From the NCBI RefSeq assembly GCF_001435315.1, contig NZ_AZGK01000001.1, forward strand, positions 1,476 through 65,475: DNA of 64,000 nt. The letters run 5' to 3'. Below, one piece after another: positions 9,354-18,178 of the stretch. Numbering within the stretch: the stretch's first letter is position 1; every line of letters begins with the position of its first letter. The notes under the pieces are model-generated. The model saw only the letters and a list, made by a program, of their open reading frames with translations. It made no database searches and was not told where the DNA came from. The translations under genes were made by a program, and so were the position numbers. This DNA is from Lentilactobacillus parabuchneri DSM 5707 = NBRC 107865. Lineage in GTDB: Bacteria; Bacillota; Bacilli; Lactobacillales; Lactobacillaceae.

Positions 9354-9674
9354 TTAGTAATTATGACCATGGATTTTATCGTTGGTAATTTCCGGTATCG
9401 GTTCGACTAAATGTGACGTATCGCGATATTCGATACTGAGGTTGCTGATACTTTTAAGGTCGGCTAAAACCTGTTGATATTTTTGTTTGTCATGGACGAG
9501 TGCCAGCAGTTCATGGGAGCGAACTAATTTGGTTCGAAGTTTTCTACTATAAATAAAGAAATAATAGCGGTCGAAGAAATGATTATCCACGATCACCAGC
9601 CAGTATTGATAGTGGGGCAGGCGCTTAAAATATTGATGATACTTTTCGATTAGTTCACGTGATTCTGCAATCAT
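9354..9674 (-). CDS. Small protein co-transcribed with the Y-family polymerase
   Basis: A 106-residue soluble protein rich in Tyr, His and charged residues (HYQYWLVIVDNHFFDRYYF). No named family is recognised. ATG at 9674 has AGGAGG seven bases upstream and starts 21 bases behind the polymerase stop, so it belongs to the same SOS-controlled transcript. Small partner genes downstream of UvrX/UmuC-like polymerases are common in lactobacilli; whether this one binds the polymerase is unknown. Confidence 0.7.
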   Translation of the reverse strand: MIAESRELIEKYHQYFKRLPHYQYWLVIVDNHFFDRYYFFIYSRKLRTKLVRSHELLALVHDKQKYQQVLADLKSISNLSIEYRDTSHLVEPIPEITNDKIHGHNY

Positions 9675-9695
9675 TGTAAAAACCTCCTGACATCG

Positions 9696-10988
9696 TTAAG
9701 CTTGATGACCACCAACCAGGTTGGCCCGTTCAATAGCGGTTCCGCCCTTGGTTTTGGATGAAGCTCTGACTAATGCTTTGTAGCCATATTTTTTTCGAAT
9801 AATATCAATGGTATGTTCAAGCTTTTCCCGGTCCAAAGTGGTGTCCGGGTCTTCGAATAAGCTGAACCGGGTAGCACGCTTTTCTGAAATTCGGTTGCAG
9901 CGAACACCGACGTTTCGAACGGCACTGCCATCCCATTTGGTTTCTAATAAATACTGAACGGCATTGTTGATGCTTTTTGTTGAATCGGTGGGCTCAACGT
10001 GCATTTGGGCTGAAAAATGGCTGCGCCCCTGCTTGTCTGTGTCGGCCATGCCGATAAAAATACTGACGACTTCAGCAACGACGTGATTTTTTCGCAAGCG
10101 GGTGGCAACTTGGTCGGCAATTTCGCCCAGGACAGTTTTGAGATCGACTAACTCCGTGTAATCGCGCATTAGTACTTGGGAGTTGCCGTAGCCTTTATTG
10201 TCGGAACGCGGCAGGTACTTTTTTTCCAAATCGGAGTAGTCAATTCCCCAAGCGTGGTAGTAGAGTTGTTCGCCCATGACGCCAAATTTTTTCTTGAGTT
10301 TATTGACGTCGGCATGAGCTAATTCTTTAATGGAGTAGATGCCTAACCCGTTAAGCTTGGCAGCAGTGTGACTGCCGATGCCCCACATGTCCGGAAGACT
10401 TTTTATCTGCCAAATAGTGGTTGGAACGTCATCATAGTCCCATTCGGCGAGCCACGGGGCTTTCTTCTTGGCGGCGTTATCCAGTGCGAGTTTGGCAAGC
10501 AGTGGATTTTGGCCGATACCAATGGTCGTGATGATTCCGGTTTCTTTAAAAACTTTATCCTGGATCATTTTGGCAATTTGAACATTAGACCCAAACAACT
10601 TGTGACTGTGGCTAACATCAATAAAGCTTTCATCAATTGAATAGGGAAACCAATGATTGTCATCGGTAAATTGCCGGTAAATCTGGTTGATTTTATAGTT
10701 AAGTGCAACATAATCGGCCATGTGGGGTTCGACCATTTCAAGATCCATATCGTCATTGATCTCAAACCGCCGAGTGCCGAGCTTAACGCCATAAACTTGT
10801 TTGGAAAAGGGGCTGGCAGCAAGAATAAGGCCGCCGGAGGATTCCTCGCGGCTCATCACGGCAATTTTGGCGGAAAGGGGATGCTCGCCGCGCTTAATGG
10901 CTTCGGTGGAAGCGTAAAAGGATTTGCAGTCAATGCACATGACGTCGTGGACGGGAAGAAGTTGTTTGTTATCAAGAGGTGTTTTCAT
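9696..10988 (-). CDS. Y-family (UmuC/UvrX-like) translesion DNA polymerase
   Basis: A 430-residue error-prone polymerase. The palm carries MCIDCKSFYAST near residue 18 and the catalytic SIDESFIDVSHS, together giving the metal-binding acidic residues. ITTIGIGQNPLLAKLALD and IWGIGSHTAAKLNGLGI-like segments follow (thumb helix-hairpin-helix), and the C-terminus is a little-finger domain. Family knowledge: synthesises DNA across lesions during the SOS response. Start ATG at 10988 follows GGTGATCC. An SOS box lies 43 bases upstream, and the small gene at 9354 follows in the same transcript. Confidence 0.93.
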   Translation of the reverse strand: MKTPLDNKQLLPVHDVMCIDCKSFYASTEAIKRGEHPLSAKIAVMSREESSGGLILAASPFSKQVYGVKLGTRRFEINDDMDLEMVEPHMADYVALNYKINQIYRQFTDDNHWFPYSIDESFIDVSHSHKLFGSNVQIAKMIQDKVFKETGIITTIGIGQNPLLAKLALDNAAKKKAPWLAEWDYDDVPTTIWQIKSLPDMWGIGSHTAAKLNGLGIYSIKELAHADVNKLKKKFGVMGEQLYYHAWGIDYSDLEKKYLPRSDNKGYGNSQVLMRDYTELVDLKTVLGEIADQVATRLRKNHVVAEVVSIFIGMADTDKQGRSHFSAQMHVEPTDSTKSINNAVQYLLETKWDGSAVRNVGVRCNRISEKRATRFSLFEDPDTTLDREKLEHTIDIIRKKYGYKALVRASSKTKGGTAIERANLVGGHQA

Positions 10989-11020
10989 GAGGGATCACCT
11001 GCGGGTATTTATTGGTGTAT

Positions 11021-11051
11021 CTATATGATACGAACGTTTGTTCGACAAGTC
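11021..11051 (-). promoter_or_regulatory. SOS promoter: LexA box overlapping the promoter of the Y-family polymerase
   Basis: CGAACGTTTGTTCG (11031-11044) is a symmetric match to the Gram-positive LexA (DinR) box GAAC-N4-GTTC. On the minus strand a TTGTCG (-35) and TATAGA (-10), 17 bases apart, frame and overlap it, so bound LexA would block RNA polymerase. Confidence 0.85.
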
Positions 11052-11061
11052 AAGAAAAAAA

Positions 11062-11687
11062 GAGAGAGTGTGAGTCAAACCGTTTAGCTTCGGAGCATTA
11101 ATGTGATAATGGGTTTTGACGCTGGGTTTGCGTCGAAACTCATTATCGGATTAAGCGGACGAAGCTGGTTTGAGGAGCACGTTTAGAGAGAGTGCGTGCC
11201 GAACCGGGAACTTCGGAGCATTAGTGTAACAAACGGCTTTAATGCTGGGTTTGCGTTGAAGCCGTTTGTTGGACTAAGCGGACGAAGTTGGTTCGCGTAG
11301 CACGTTTAAAGAGAGAGTGTGAGTCAAACCGTTTAGCTTCGGAGCATTAATGTGATAATGGGTTTTGACGCTGGGTTTGCGTCGAAAACCATTATCGGAT
11401 TAAGCGGACGAAGCTGGTTTGAGGAGCACGTTTAGAGAGAGTGCGTGCCGAACCGGGAACTTCGGAGCATTAGTGTAACAAACGGCTTTAATGCTGGGTT
11501 TGCGTTGAAGCCGTTTGTTGGACTAAGCGGACGAAGTTGGTTCGCGTAGCACGTTTAAAGAGAGAGTGTGAGTCAAACCGTTTAGCTTCGGAGCATTAAT
11601 GTGATAATGGGTTTTGACGCTGGGTTTGCGTCGAAAACCATTATCGGATTAAGCGGAGGGATCTGGCTTGCGTAGCACGTTTAGCCT
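11062..11687. repeat. Tandem array of modular palindromic elements, 249-bp period, two and a half units
   Basis: The same unit starts at 11062, 11311 and 11560, each 249 bases on; the third copy is cut after its first half. Each unit holds two related sub-elements. One has the palindrome ATAATGGGTTTTGACGC with its complement; the other has AACAAACGGCTT and AAGCCGTTTGTT. Both share outer arms: GTGNG..., TTCGGAGCATTA on the left and TAAGCGGACGAAG, GAGCACGTTTA or GTAGCACGTTTA on the right. The arms recur elsewhere in the window, so this array is a local expansion of a dispersed family. The interval 11045-11849 holds no gene. Confidence 0.9.
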
Positions 11688-11849
11688 AGCCAACAGATCA
11701 CAAAAAAATACCACTTCCAAAGTTTTCCGCCTTCAGAAGTGGCATTTCAAATTTCATTTCATTTTTATCAATTATCGTTCAATTTCAATTTATCAGTTGT
11801 TCCGAAAATAATGAGTAAAATTTTCGTTGTCGTCATTTTAGTAGTTGGA

Positions 11850-12665
11850 TTAATCACCTGCAACTTTCAAGAATACTGCGCCCAATCCCTTATCAAAGGT
11901 TGCCTTCCACTCACCGTTCTTAAGTGATTCAGGTAGTAGGAATGTCCCACTTGAAACCCGTTGGCCGGCTTGTAGCGGCATGCCTTGTGACTCGAGCTTT
12001 TCGACTAGCCAGTGAAGTGATTTTAGTGGGTTGCCTAGGACTTCAGATGAAGCGCCGTCCTTTAGCTTTTTACCATCATGGAATAGCTCACACTTAACGT
12101 TTGCGAGATCGTCAACGTTATCAAATAGTAGGTTGGTATCTTTTTCATCACCGTAGACAACGTAGCCGCCAACCGCAGCGTCTGACATAACCATGTATTT
12201 GGATAGGCTTGGGAACCAGTCGCTAAATCGTGAATCGGGAACTTCAACGGCTGGTGCAACCTTGGTCTTACGCATGAGATCTTCTAGCGAATCCTTGCTG
12301 CTAAGGTCTTCTTTTGCAGTAAATAGCATTTCCACTTCGGCAAGGGGTTCCATGAGTTCACCACGGTGTAGGGTAACCGGTGATTGTAGGAAATGACTTT
12401 TAACTTGGGCACCGTATAGTGGTGAGTCGGAGTCAAACATGTCTTGGGTTTGCTTGCTGGTAAGTGAGACTTTATAGCCGCCAACGTCTTCTTTCTTGAG
12501 CTCGGTTAGCCGTCGTTGAACGCGGTAAGCGGCCTGTTCATCATTAACGACGCCGTCAAAGTCGGCTTCCTTTAGTGGCTTGTGAGTTTCGTAGGCGTTA
12601 AATAGTTTGTTTGCTAAATCATTTTCCTGAGTTGATAGTTCCATTGTTGCTTGTTGTTCATCCAT
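11850..12665 (-). CDS. 2-keto-4-pentenoate hydratase / fumarylacetoacetase-fold protein
   Basis: A 271-residue protein of the MhpD/2-oxo-hepta-3-ene-dioate hydratase type. The metal-site segment EPLAEVEMLFTAKEDL gives the Glu-x-Glu ligands, and PAVEVPDSRFSDW is the family hallmark. Relatives hydrate or decarboxylate 2-oxo-alkenoates in aromatic degradation, but no degradation genes are nearby, so the substrate is open. ATG at 12665 has GGAGG eight bases upstream. It lies behind a T-box leader (12906-13175), with a short ORF between, so expression may respond to charging of a tRNA. Confidence 0.8.
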   Translation of the reverse strand: MDEQQATMELSTQENDLANKLFNAYETHKPLKEADFDGVVNDEQAAYRVQRRLTELKKEDVGGYKVSLTSKQTQDMFDSDSPLYGAQVKSHFLQSPVTLHRGELMEPLAEVEMLFTAKEDLSSKDSLEDLMRKTKVAPAVEVPDSRFSDWFPSLSKYMVMSDAAVGGYVVYGDEKDTNLLFDNVDDLANVKCELFHDGKKLKDGASSEVLGNPLKSLHWLVEKLESQGMPLQAGQRVSSGTFLLPESLKNGEWKATFDKGLGAVFLKVAGD

Positions 12666-12870
12666 AAGCGATACCTCCGTATAGTTTAATTAATCGGGTT
12701 CTCACTTGTATGTAAAGTGAGGACCAATCCGTGACGTGAAATATGTGATTGATTGAATCAATATGTGTTGTAGCGTAGTTGGCACTATATCGGTTGAAAT
12801 TATGTGTTAGCTTTTGCAAAATCTGAATCTGACCAGGATTTTCATTGGAGCCTTTAATCACCGATTCCAT
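12658..12870 (-). CDS. Short ORF between the T-box leader and the hydratase gene
   Basis: A 70-codon ORF (MESVIKGSNENPGQIQILQK...) whose ATG at 12870 has a good GGTGGTGAGG site. It ends just inside the start of the hydratase gene, overlapping by eight bases, which suggests coupling. No family is recognised. It could be a leader peptide, a trimmed gene remnant or a real small protein. Its position as first ORF after the T-box terminator is the main reason to list it. Confidence 0.4.
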   Translation of the reverse strand: MESVIKGSNENPGQIQILQKLTHNFNRYSANYATTHIDSINHIFHVTDWSSLYIQVRTRLIKLYGGIAYG

Positions 12871-12905
12871 ATGTCCTCACCACCTTAAAATATTTTTAAA
12901 TTCAA

Positions 12906-13175
12906 ATGAAAAAGGCGTCCCAATAACCTCCCATAATGGGAGTGTTAAAAGGACGCCTAATGCGCGGTACCACCTTAATTCGTAATCCTATTGCTAGAAT
13001 TACCTCACACGTACAGCTTTCGCGATACGCTGACACAATAATGGGTGCACCCAATGTGATCTACTAAAACTTTGATCGCATAGCTCGGAGATGATAATCA
13101 TCTAAGATTGCAAATTGCTTCACACCAACCAGCAACTCTCTTATTGCAAATGGAAAATGACGATTCTCTTCATCG
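12906..13175 (-). promoter_or_regulatory. T-box riboswitch leader
   Basis: On the minus strand the hallmark AAGGTGGTACCGCGCA (12961-12976) lies directly before a strong terminator: AGGCGTCC (12913-12920) pairing with GGACGCCT (12951-12958), then a T-run. Upstream sequence has stem I features (GAGAGTTGCTGGTTGGTG and a GAAGAGAATC-like start). Uncharged tRNA binding would favour the antiterminator and allow read-through into 12870-11850. I could not fix the specifier codon with confidence by eye. Confidence 0.88.
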
Positions 13176-13251
13176 CTTTTTAATTTGAATTTAATGATTG
13201 TCATTAATTTACACCCTGCTATTTTGAATGTCAACCCGAAATTTAAAAAAA

Positions 13252-13818
13252 TTATTCTTTGTAGGGGTTCTCGCGAATGACTCGGGCAGGATTGCCCGCA
13301 ATAATCAAGTTATCGCCGAACGATTTGGTGACCGTTGAATTAGCGCCAACAATGACATTATTGCCCAAGGTGACCCCTGGGAGAATGACTGAGCCGCCAC
13401 CAACCCAGACATCGTTGCCCAAAGTAACCGGTTTTCCCATTCCCACAAAATTTGCCCGCTGCTTGGGGTCCAGGGGATGATAGGCTGAATAAATTTGAAC
13501 GTGGGGTGCCAGCATACAATGATTACCGATTGTGACCGGCGCAATATCCAAGATGACATTATCGTAGTTACAGATAAAGTTGTCACCTACGTGAATGTTG
13601 TAACCAAAGTCACAGCGAAAATTGGGTTGGACCCAGGGATCTTTTCCAACCGATCCGAATAACTTTTTGATCAAACTTTCCTTTTCCTGACCAGCGGTAT
13701 CATCTAATTCATTCATCATCTTACAAAGTCTGCGTGCCTTGGTTTCATCAGCAGTTAGTTCAGGATCCATCACCAAGTAGGGGTCGCCGGCTAAGAATTT
13801 TTCTTTTTCAGTTGCCAT
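13252..13818 (-). CDS. Maltose/galactoside O-acetyltransferase family protein (hexapeptide repeat)
   Basis: A 188-residue left-handed beta-helix acetyltransferase. The N-terminal cap (FLAGDPYLVMDPELTADETK) is typical of the Maa/LacA group. Hexapeptide repeats follow (VTIGNHCMLAPHVQIYSAYH, TLGNDVWVGGGSVILPGVTL) with the catalytic His in YSAYHPLD. It transfers acetyl from acetyl-CoA to a sugar. ATG at 13818 has AAGGTGG eight bases upstream; the in-frame GTG at 13830 falls inside that site and is unlikely. Monocistronic, next to the T-box leader but transcribed toward it from upstream, so read-through into the leader is conceivable. Confidence 0.88.
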   Translation of the reverse strand: MATEKEKFLAGDPYLVMDPELTADETKARRLCKMMNELDDTAGQEKESLIKKLFGSVGKDPWVQPNFRCDFGYNIHVGDNFICNYDNVILDIAPVTIGNHCMLAPHVQIYSAYHPLDPKQRANFVGMGKPVTLGNDVWVGGGSVILPGVTLGNNVIVGANSTVTKSFGDNLIIAGNPARVIRENPYKE

Positions 13819-14000
13819 GTCATTGTCCACCTTTATTATTAATTAATTGATATTATAGCATTATTTATAAGTATAAATTAGCTTGCATCTTAATTTATTC
13901 GGATAAATATAAATCCAAATTGCTGTTCAGGGAAATATTTAGTATGATAGTTGCAAGTTAGCGGATTTACAGACTTCAAGAATCTGAAAGGGTGGACACA

Positions 14001-14270
14001 ATGAAAGCAGTTATCACGGTTATTGGACATGATCAAGTTGGAATTGTTGCAAAGGTTTCACAACGATTGGCAACACTGAAGGTTAACATTACGGATATTT
14101 CTCAAACATTAATGCACGGAGATTTTACCATGATGTTGATGGGTGAGTGGGATGATCACGAAGTCAGCTTTGATCAAGTCAAGACCAGTTTGGCCGATCT
14201 CGCATCAGAAACCGGCTTATCAATTAATATTCAACGTCAGGAATTATTTGACGCCATTCAGAAGCTTTAG
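14001..14270 (+). CDS. ACT domain-containing protein (UPF0237)
   Basis: An 89-residue single ACT domain ([20 protein letters not shown]; later [18 protein letters not shown]). ACT domains bind small ligands such as amino acids. ATG at 14001 has AAAGGGTGG upstream; the in-frame start at 13992 is part of that site. It is followed 11 bases later by the PFL-family gene. This pairing is conserved across Firmicutes and archaea, which suggests a regulatory or accessory role for the large partner. Ligand unknown. Confidence 0.88.
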   Translation: MKAVITVIGHDQVGIVAKVSQRLATLKVNITDISQTLMHGDFTMMLMGEWDDHEVSFDQVKTSLADLASETGLSINIQRQELFDAIQKL

Positions 14271-14281
14271 GAGGCCATGAG

Positions 14282-15625
14282 ATGGAAACCAAACAAATCT
14301 TAGAGACCATTCAAATGATTTCTGAAGAAAAGCTGGATATTCGCACAATCACAATGGGCATTTCATTGTTTGACTGTATCGATGGTGACGGTCAAAAGGC
14401 GCGGCAAAAAATTTATGATAAATTGACGACCAGTGCCAAGGACTTGGTGAAAGTTGCTGACCAAATTGAGTCGGAATACGGCATTCCGATTGTCAACAAA
14501 CGCATTTCGGTGACGCCAATTTCAATGATTGCCGCAGCCTGTCATGATGATAATTATGTCGCTTACGCCCACACAATGGAAAAAGCGGCCGAAGTATTGG
14601 GCGTTGACCTGATTGGCGGCTTTTCTGCATTAGTTCAAAAGGGATATCAAACCGGCGACCGTAAGTTAATTGAGTCGATTCCCCAGGCGTTAAGCGAGAC
14701 CAAACGCGTCTGTGGTTCGGTCAACGTTGGCTCAACCAGAGCCGGAATCAATATGGATGCGGTTAAGCAGATGGGCCAGGTCGTCAAAGACCTCTCTGAA
14801 ATTGATCCAGTCAGCTGCATGAGTTTGGTGGTATTTGCCAATGCGGTTGAAGATAATCCGTTTATGGCCGGCGCGTTTCACGGTGTTGGGGAAGCTGATA
14901 AGGTCATTAACGTTGGAATTAGTGGCCCAGGTGTTGTCAAACGGGCACTGGAACAGGTTCGCGGGCAATCAATTGATGTTGTTTCGGAGACCATCAAAAA
15001 AACCGCCTTCAAGGTGACTCGGATGGGACAATTTGTTGGCAACGTTGCCGCTAAAGCGCTTAATGTGCCGTTTGGAATAGTTGATTTATCATTGGCGCCA
15101 ACGCCGAGTCAGGGCGATTCGGTCGCTGAGATCCTGGAAGAAATTGGCCTGGAAAGCGTCGGTGCACCAGGAACAACGGCTGCTCTGGCATTGCTGAATG
15201 ATGCCGTCAAAAAGGGTGGCGTTATGGCCTGTGAACATGTGGGCGGCCTGTCTGGTGCGTTTATTCCGGTCTCAGAAGACAGCGGCATGATTAAGGCGGT
15301 CGAACATGGTAATTTGAACTTGGAAAAACTTGAAGCGATGACGGCGGTATGTTCAGTTGGGTTGGATATGGTGGCTGTGCCAGGAGATACGTCAGCGGAA
15401 TCGATCAGCGGAATGATTGCTGACGAAGCGGCAATTGGTGTTATCAATAACAAAACCACGGCGGTCCGGGTGATCCCGGCAACCGGCAAAAAAGTTGGCG
15501 AGCAAATTGATTTCGGCGGCATCTTCGGCTACGCGCCGGTAATGCCAATTAATCAAAGCAGCCCAGCCAAATTGGTAAATAGGGGAGGAAGAATCCCGGC
15601 ACCGATTCATTCGTTTAAAAATTAA
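14282..15625 (+). CDS. PFL family protein (UPF0210/DUF711)
   Basis: A 447-residue protein of a widespread family structurally related to pyruvate formate-lyase-like barrels but without the glycyl-radical motif. It is recognised by length, by [19 protein letters not shown], by [19 protein letters not shown] and by the preceding ACT partner. Biochemical function is not established. It carries its own GGAGG site before ATG at 14282. The transcript probably ends in the modular repeat element that begins four bases behind the stop codon. Confidence 0.88.
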   Translation: METKQILETIQMISEEKLDIRTITMGISLFDCIDGDGQKARQKIYDKLTTSAKDLVKVADQIESEYGIPIVNKRISVTPISMIAAACHDDNYVAYAHTMEKAAEVLGVDLIGGFSALVQKGYQTGDRKLIESIPQALSETKRVCGSVNVGSTRAGINMDAVKQMGQVVKDLSEIDPVSCMSLVVFANAVEDNPFMAGAFHGVGEADKVINVGISGPGVVKRALEQVRGQSIDVVSETIKKTAFKVTRMGQFVGNVAAKALNVPFGIVDLSLAPTPSQGDSVAEILEEIGLESVGAPGTTAALALLNDAVKKGGVMACEHVGGLSGAFIPVSEDSGMIKAVEHGNLNLEKLEAMTAVCSVGLDMVAVPGDTSAESISGMIADEAAIGVINNKTTAVRVIPATGKKVGEQIDFGGIFGYAPVMPINQSSPAKLVNRGGRIPAPIHSFKN

Positions 15626-15628
15626 AGA

Positions 15629-15745
15629 GTGCGAAGCGAACCGGGTAACTTCCGAGCATTAATTTGATAACTAGCTTTGACGCGGGGCTTGCGTCGAAGT
15701 TAGTTATCGGATTAAGCGGAGGAAGTTGGTTCGCGTAGCACATTT
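15629..15745 (+). repeat. Modular palindromic element (full copy)
   Basis: Left arm GTGCGAAGCGAACCGGG and TTCCGAGCATTAA, central palindrome GATAACTAGCTTTGACGC with GCGTCGAAGTTAGTTATC, right arm GATTAAGCGGAGGAAGTTGG and GTAGCACATTT. Same scaffold as the array at 11062 but with a different stem. It sits directly behind the PFL-family stop and may act as terminator. Confidence 0.8.
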
Positions 15746-15787
15746 CGACTAGGTGAAATAAAAGATAAGAAGATCATCGTCATCAAA

Positions 15788-15925
15788 CCAGAGTGTGATG
15801 AGACCCGGGTCGACCCGGTGTGTAAGGGTTGTCGGAGCACATTTTATCCAAGTAACAGTAGAGCACCAAACTAATCAATATCTAAAATTGAGTTCCACCA
15901 GAGTGTGACGAGACCCGAGTCAGGG
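15788..15925 (+). repeat. Two shortened copies of the modular element
   Basis: 15788-15843 has the arms AGAGTGTGATGAGACCCGGG and GTTGTCGGAGCACATTTT joined almost without the central stem. 15898-15925 repeats only AGAGTGTGACGAGACCCGAG and a GGGTTGTC remnant. Both look like collapsed copies. Confidence 0.7.
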
Positions 15926-15950
15926 TTGTCACCAGCAGTTCACATCAAAA

Positions 15951-16012
15951 TAATATAAAATAGCTGCCAACGATGATTCATGCGCTTCGTTCATCATTGG
16001 CAGCTATTTAAT
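15951..16012. terminator. Long hairpin, probable bidirectional terminator
   Basis: AAATAGCTGCCAACGATGA (15958-15976) pairs with TCATCATTGGCAGCTATTT (15991-16009) with one mismatch, between the PFL-family gene and the convergent acetyltransferase. Confidence 0.75.
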
Positions 16013-16052
16013 ATTGTAAAAAATGGTTCATTTGATCCAACAGCTAAAAAGC

Positions 16053-16481
16053 TTACAAATCCTTTTCCACGATCACGCACGGAACGCCGTCTTCATAAAA
16101 CACATCTGAAGTGATTTCATAGCCGAGTCGTTGATAAAACTTAACTGCATCCATTTCGCTATGAATGAGCGAATGCGAAAAGCCCATTGCTTGCGCCTTA
16201 TCCTCTAGTGCGCTGACGACTTTTCGACCGTATCCGTGACCACGACTTTGCTTTAAAGTCGCAACTCGACCAACTTTTAGCGTCTGATCATCATAGGTTT
16301 CAAACCGACAAGTGGCAGCGGGCACCTTTCCGTCGAATAGTACCGCGTAGACCATCTCGTCAGAATCTTTATCATCAAATTCGTCCGTCCAGGCAATTCC
16401 CCGTTCCAAAACAAAAACAGACATTCTGATGTAAGCAGCAGCGGCCCGAGCCGGTTTTGAACGCTCCACAATTAATTTCAT
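16053..16481 (-). CDS. GNAT family N-acetyltransferase
   Basis: A 142-residue acetyltransferase. The acetyl-CoA loop is in VGRVATLKQSRGHGYGRKV (R/QxxGxG/A form) and the C-terminal strand is YQRLGYEITSDVFYEDGVPC. The layout matches ElaA/YjcF-like members that modify small amines or protein termini; the substrate is unknown. ATG at 16481 has GGGAG seven bases upstream; the 16511 start lacks a site. Monocistronic and ends at the 15951-16012 hairpin. Confidence 0.88.
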   Translation of the reverse strand: MKLIVERSKPARAAAAYIRMSVFVLERGIAWTDEFDDKDSDEMVYAVLFDGKVPAATCRFETYDDQTLKVGRVATLKQSRGHGYGRKVVSALEDKAQAMGFSHSLIHSEMDAVKFYQRLGYEITSDVFYEDGVPCVIVEKDL

Positions 16482-16695
16482 AATTTTCTCCCAATTCAAT
16501 TGAATAGCCAATTTTTTAAATAACCCTTAATAAAAGTGCAAATTAATGGTAACATAAAAACCTACGTTTCAAAATGATGAGCGAAACGTGAAGATTTGTT
16601 TAAGTATTTAAATACCAAGCCCTTTTGCTAGATTGAATAGCGAAAACTTCGTAGAATATGCTTAGAACAGTATCCAAAGGAGGTTGGCATTCCCA

Positions 16696-18084
16696 ATGTC
16701 ACGTAGAGAAAAGTTCGGTAAAAAGCCAAAGAATAAACTTCTAAGACGAATTGTATTGGCAGTTGTCCTAGTTCTTTTTGGCGGCTTTATTGGGTCCCAC
16801 TTCTATTTTCAAAATCATTTTAAATTTACCAAAATCAATGATGTTGATGTTTCCGGGCTAACTGTCGCCCAGGCAACAAAGAAGTTAAACACGTCTCATA
16901 TTGATGAAGATGGCAATTATTTAGTTGTTCGGGATTCCAAAATTAAGGTTAATCCCAAGGATGTTAAGAAATTATTCAAGGATCGCAGTTCGATGAGCAT
17001 GATGACTTCAGCCAAGTTAAGTGCCAAGTCGGATGTGACGCAAAAGCAATTGAACTACCGGTTAAAGACGTTACTTCCGAAATTTGAAAATCGTATCGAT
17101 CAAATTAACACCGGTCGTAAACAAACCGTTGACGCCAAGGTGTTATTACAGGACGGCAAAATGGTTGTTAAACCAGGCGTTAAGGGAAATACATTGGACA
17201 AGGCGAAGATGGTTAAGGACTTCAAGAAGCAGGCAAAGAGCAGTCTCTTGATTTCGGTTAAGATGACAAAGGATGGATACGTCAAACCAGATAGCCAACA
17301 GGTGGCCAATCAAAAGAAGCAACTTGCCAAGACTCTGGATAATACAGTTACCTTGAAAACCTATAACAAGACCTACAAGTTTGTCGCTAAACGTTGGGTA
17401 ACGAATGGGTATCCAACCGCCAACGGAACGTATAAATTTGATTCCACCAAAGTTAAAAAATGGGTTGCTAAATTTGCATCTAAAGTGAATACGCTTGGAA
17501 AACCCGTGACAATTACGACCCATCAAGGCAAGCGGGTTCGAATTCATGCCGGTGGAACTTATGGTTGGCAGGTTAATCAAAAAGCATTAACCAAGAATAT
17601 TTTGAAGAATATGCAGCGGTCACATTCAGTGACGATGAATTTGAAACATTACGCAGTTGGGACCGGGTATGGTATTAAGGGTTCCGGTAAGACGTACGTG
17701 GCAATTGATTTGTTGAATCTTCATGAATACGTTTATAAGGACGGCAAGCTTAAGGCAAACATTCCAATTATGTCTGGAACGTTGTCGGGCGGTAATCGGA
17801 CCCCACAAGGTGCATTTTATATTATGTACAAGCAGCGTCACGCGACCCTTCGTGGGAAGAATAGTGACGGTTCGAAGTATGCTTCACCAGTCAGCTACTG
17901 GGAGCCATTGACCAACTCGGGGGTTGGCCTGCACGACTCCCCATGGCAGCCGGCATCAGTCTATGGAAATCCAAGTGCACGTTCCCAGTATCATTCACAC
18001 GGGTGCTTGAATAATCCACCGTCACAAATGCCTAAGGTATGGAAGTACACTCATACACTTGAACCAGTGTTTATTTATTACTAA
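16696..18084 (+). CDS. L,D-transpeptidase (YkuD) with peptidoglycan-binding domain
   Basis: A 462-residue wall enzyme. One N-terminal membrane helix (about 20-40) is followed by a long extracellular stalk with PG_binding_4-like modules (DVSGLTVAQATKKL; KVLLQDGKMVVKPGVKGN). The C-terminal YkuD domain has VAIDLLNLHEYVY, TPQGAFYIMYK and the catalytic motif with His and Cys in YHSHGCLNN (Cys about 437). It would make 3-3 crosslinks or attach proteins. ATG at 16696 sits 11 bases behind AAAGGAGG; the TTG at 16684 overlaps the site. A hairpin follows the stop. Confidence 0.93.
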   Translation: MSRREKFGKKPKNKLLRRIVLAVVLVLFGGFIGSHFYFQNHFKFTKINDVDVSGLTVAQATKKLNTSHIDEDGNYLVVRDSKIKVNPKDVKKLFKDRSSMSMMTSAKLSAKSDVTQKQLNYRLKTLLPKFENRIDQINTGRKQTVDAKVLLQDGKMVVKPGVKGNTLDKAKMVKDFKKQAKSSLLISVKMTKDGYVKPDSQQVANQKKQLAKTLDNTVTLKTYNKTYKFVAKRWVTNGYPTANGTYKFDSTKVKKWVAKFASKVNTLGKPVTITTHQGKRVRIHAGGTYGWQVNQKALTKNILKNMQRSHSVTMNLKHYAVGTGYGIKGSGKTYVAIDLLNLHEYVYKDGKLKANIPIMSGTLSGGNRTPQGAFYIMYKQRHATLRGKNSDGSKYASPVSYWEPLTNSGVGLHDSPWQPASVYGNPSARSQYHSHGCLNNPPSQMPKVWKYTHTLEPVFIYY

Positions 18085-18092
18085 ACATCATG

Positions 18093-18127
18093 AATCCTGA
18101 GCGGTTTTAACTGCTCAGGATTTTTTT
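18093..18127 (+). terminator. Rho-independent terminator
   Basis: ATCCTGAGC pairs with GCTCAGGAT and is followed by seven Ts, just behind the L,D-transpeptidase gene. Confidence 0.9.
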
Positions 18128-18178
18128 AGTGGTGGTGTGATATGATTGACCTAACAATTCAAAACGGGGTGGTCCAAT

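Noticed and set aside
11062-11687. Regular repeats that could suggest a CRISPR array
   Set aside because: The period is 249 bases with no short direct repeats and unique spacers, no cas genes are nearby, and the same arms occur singly elsewhere.
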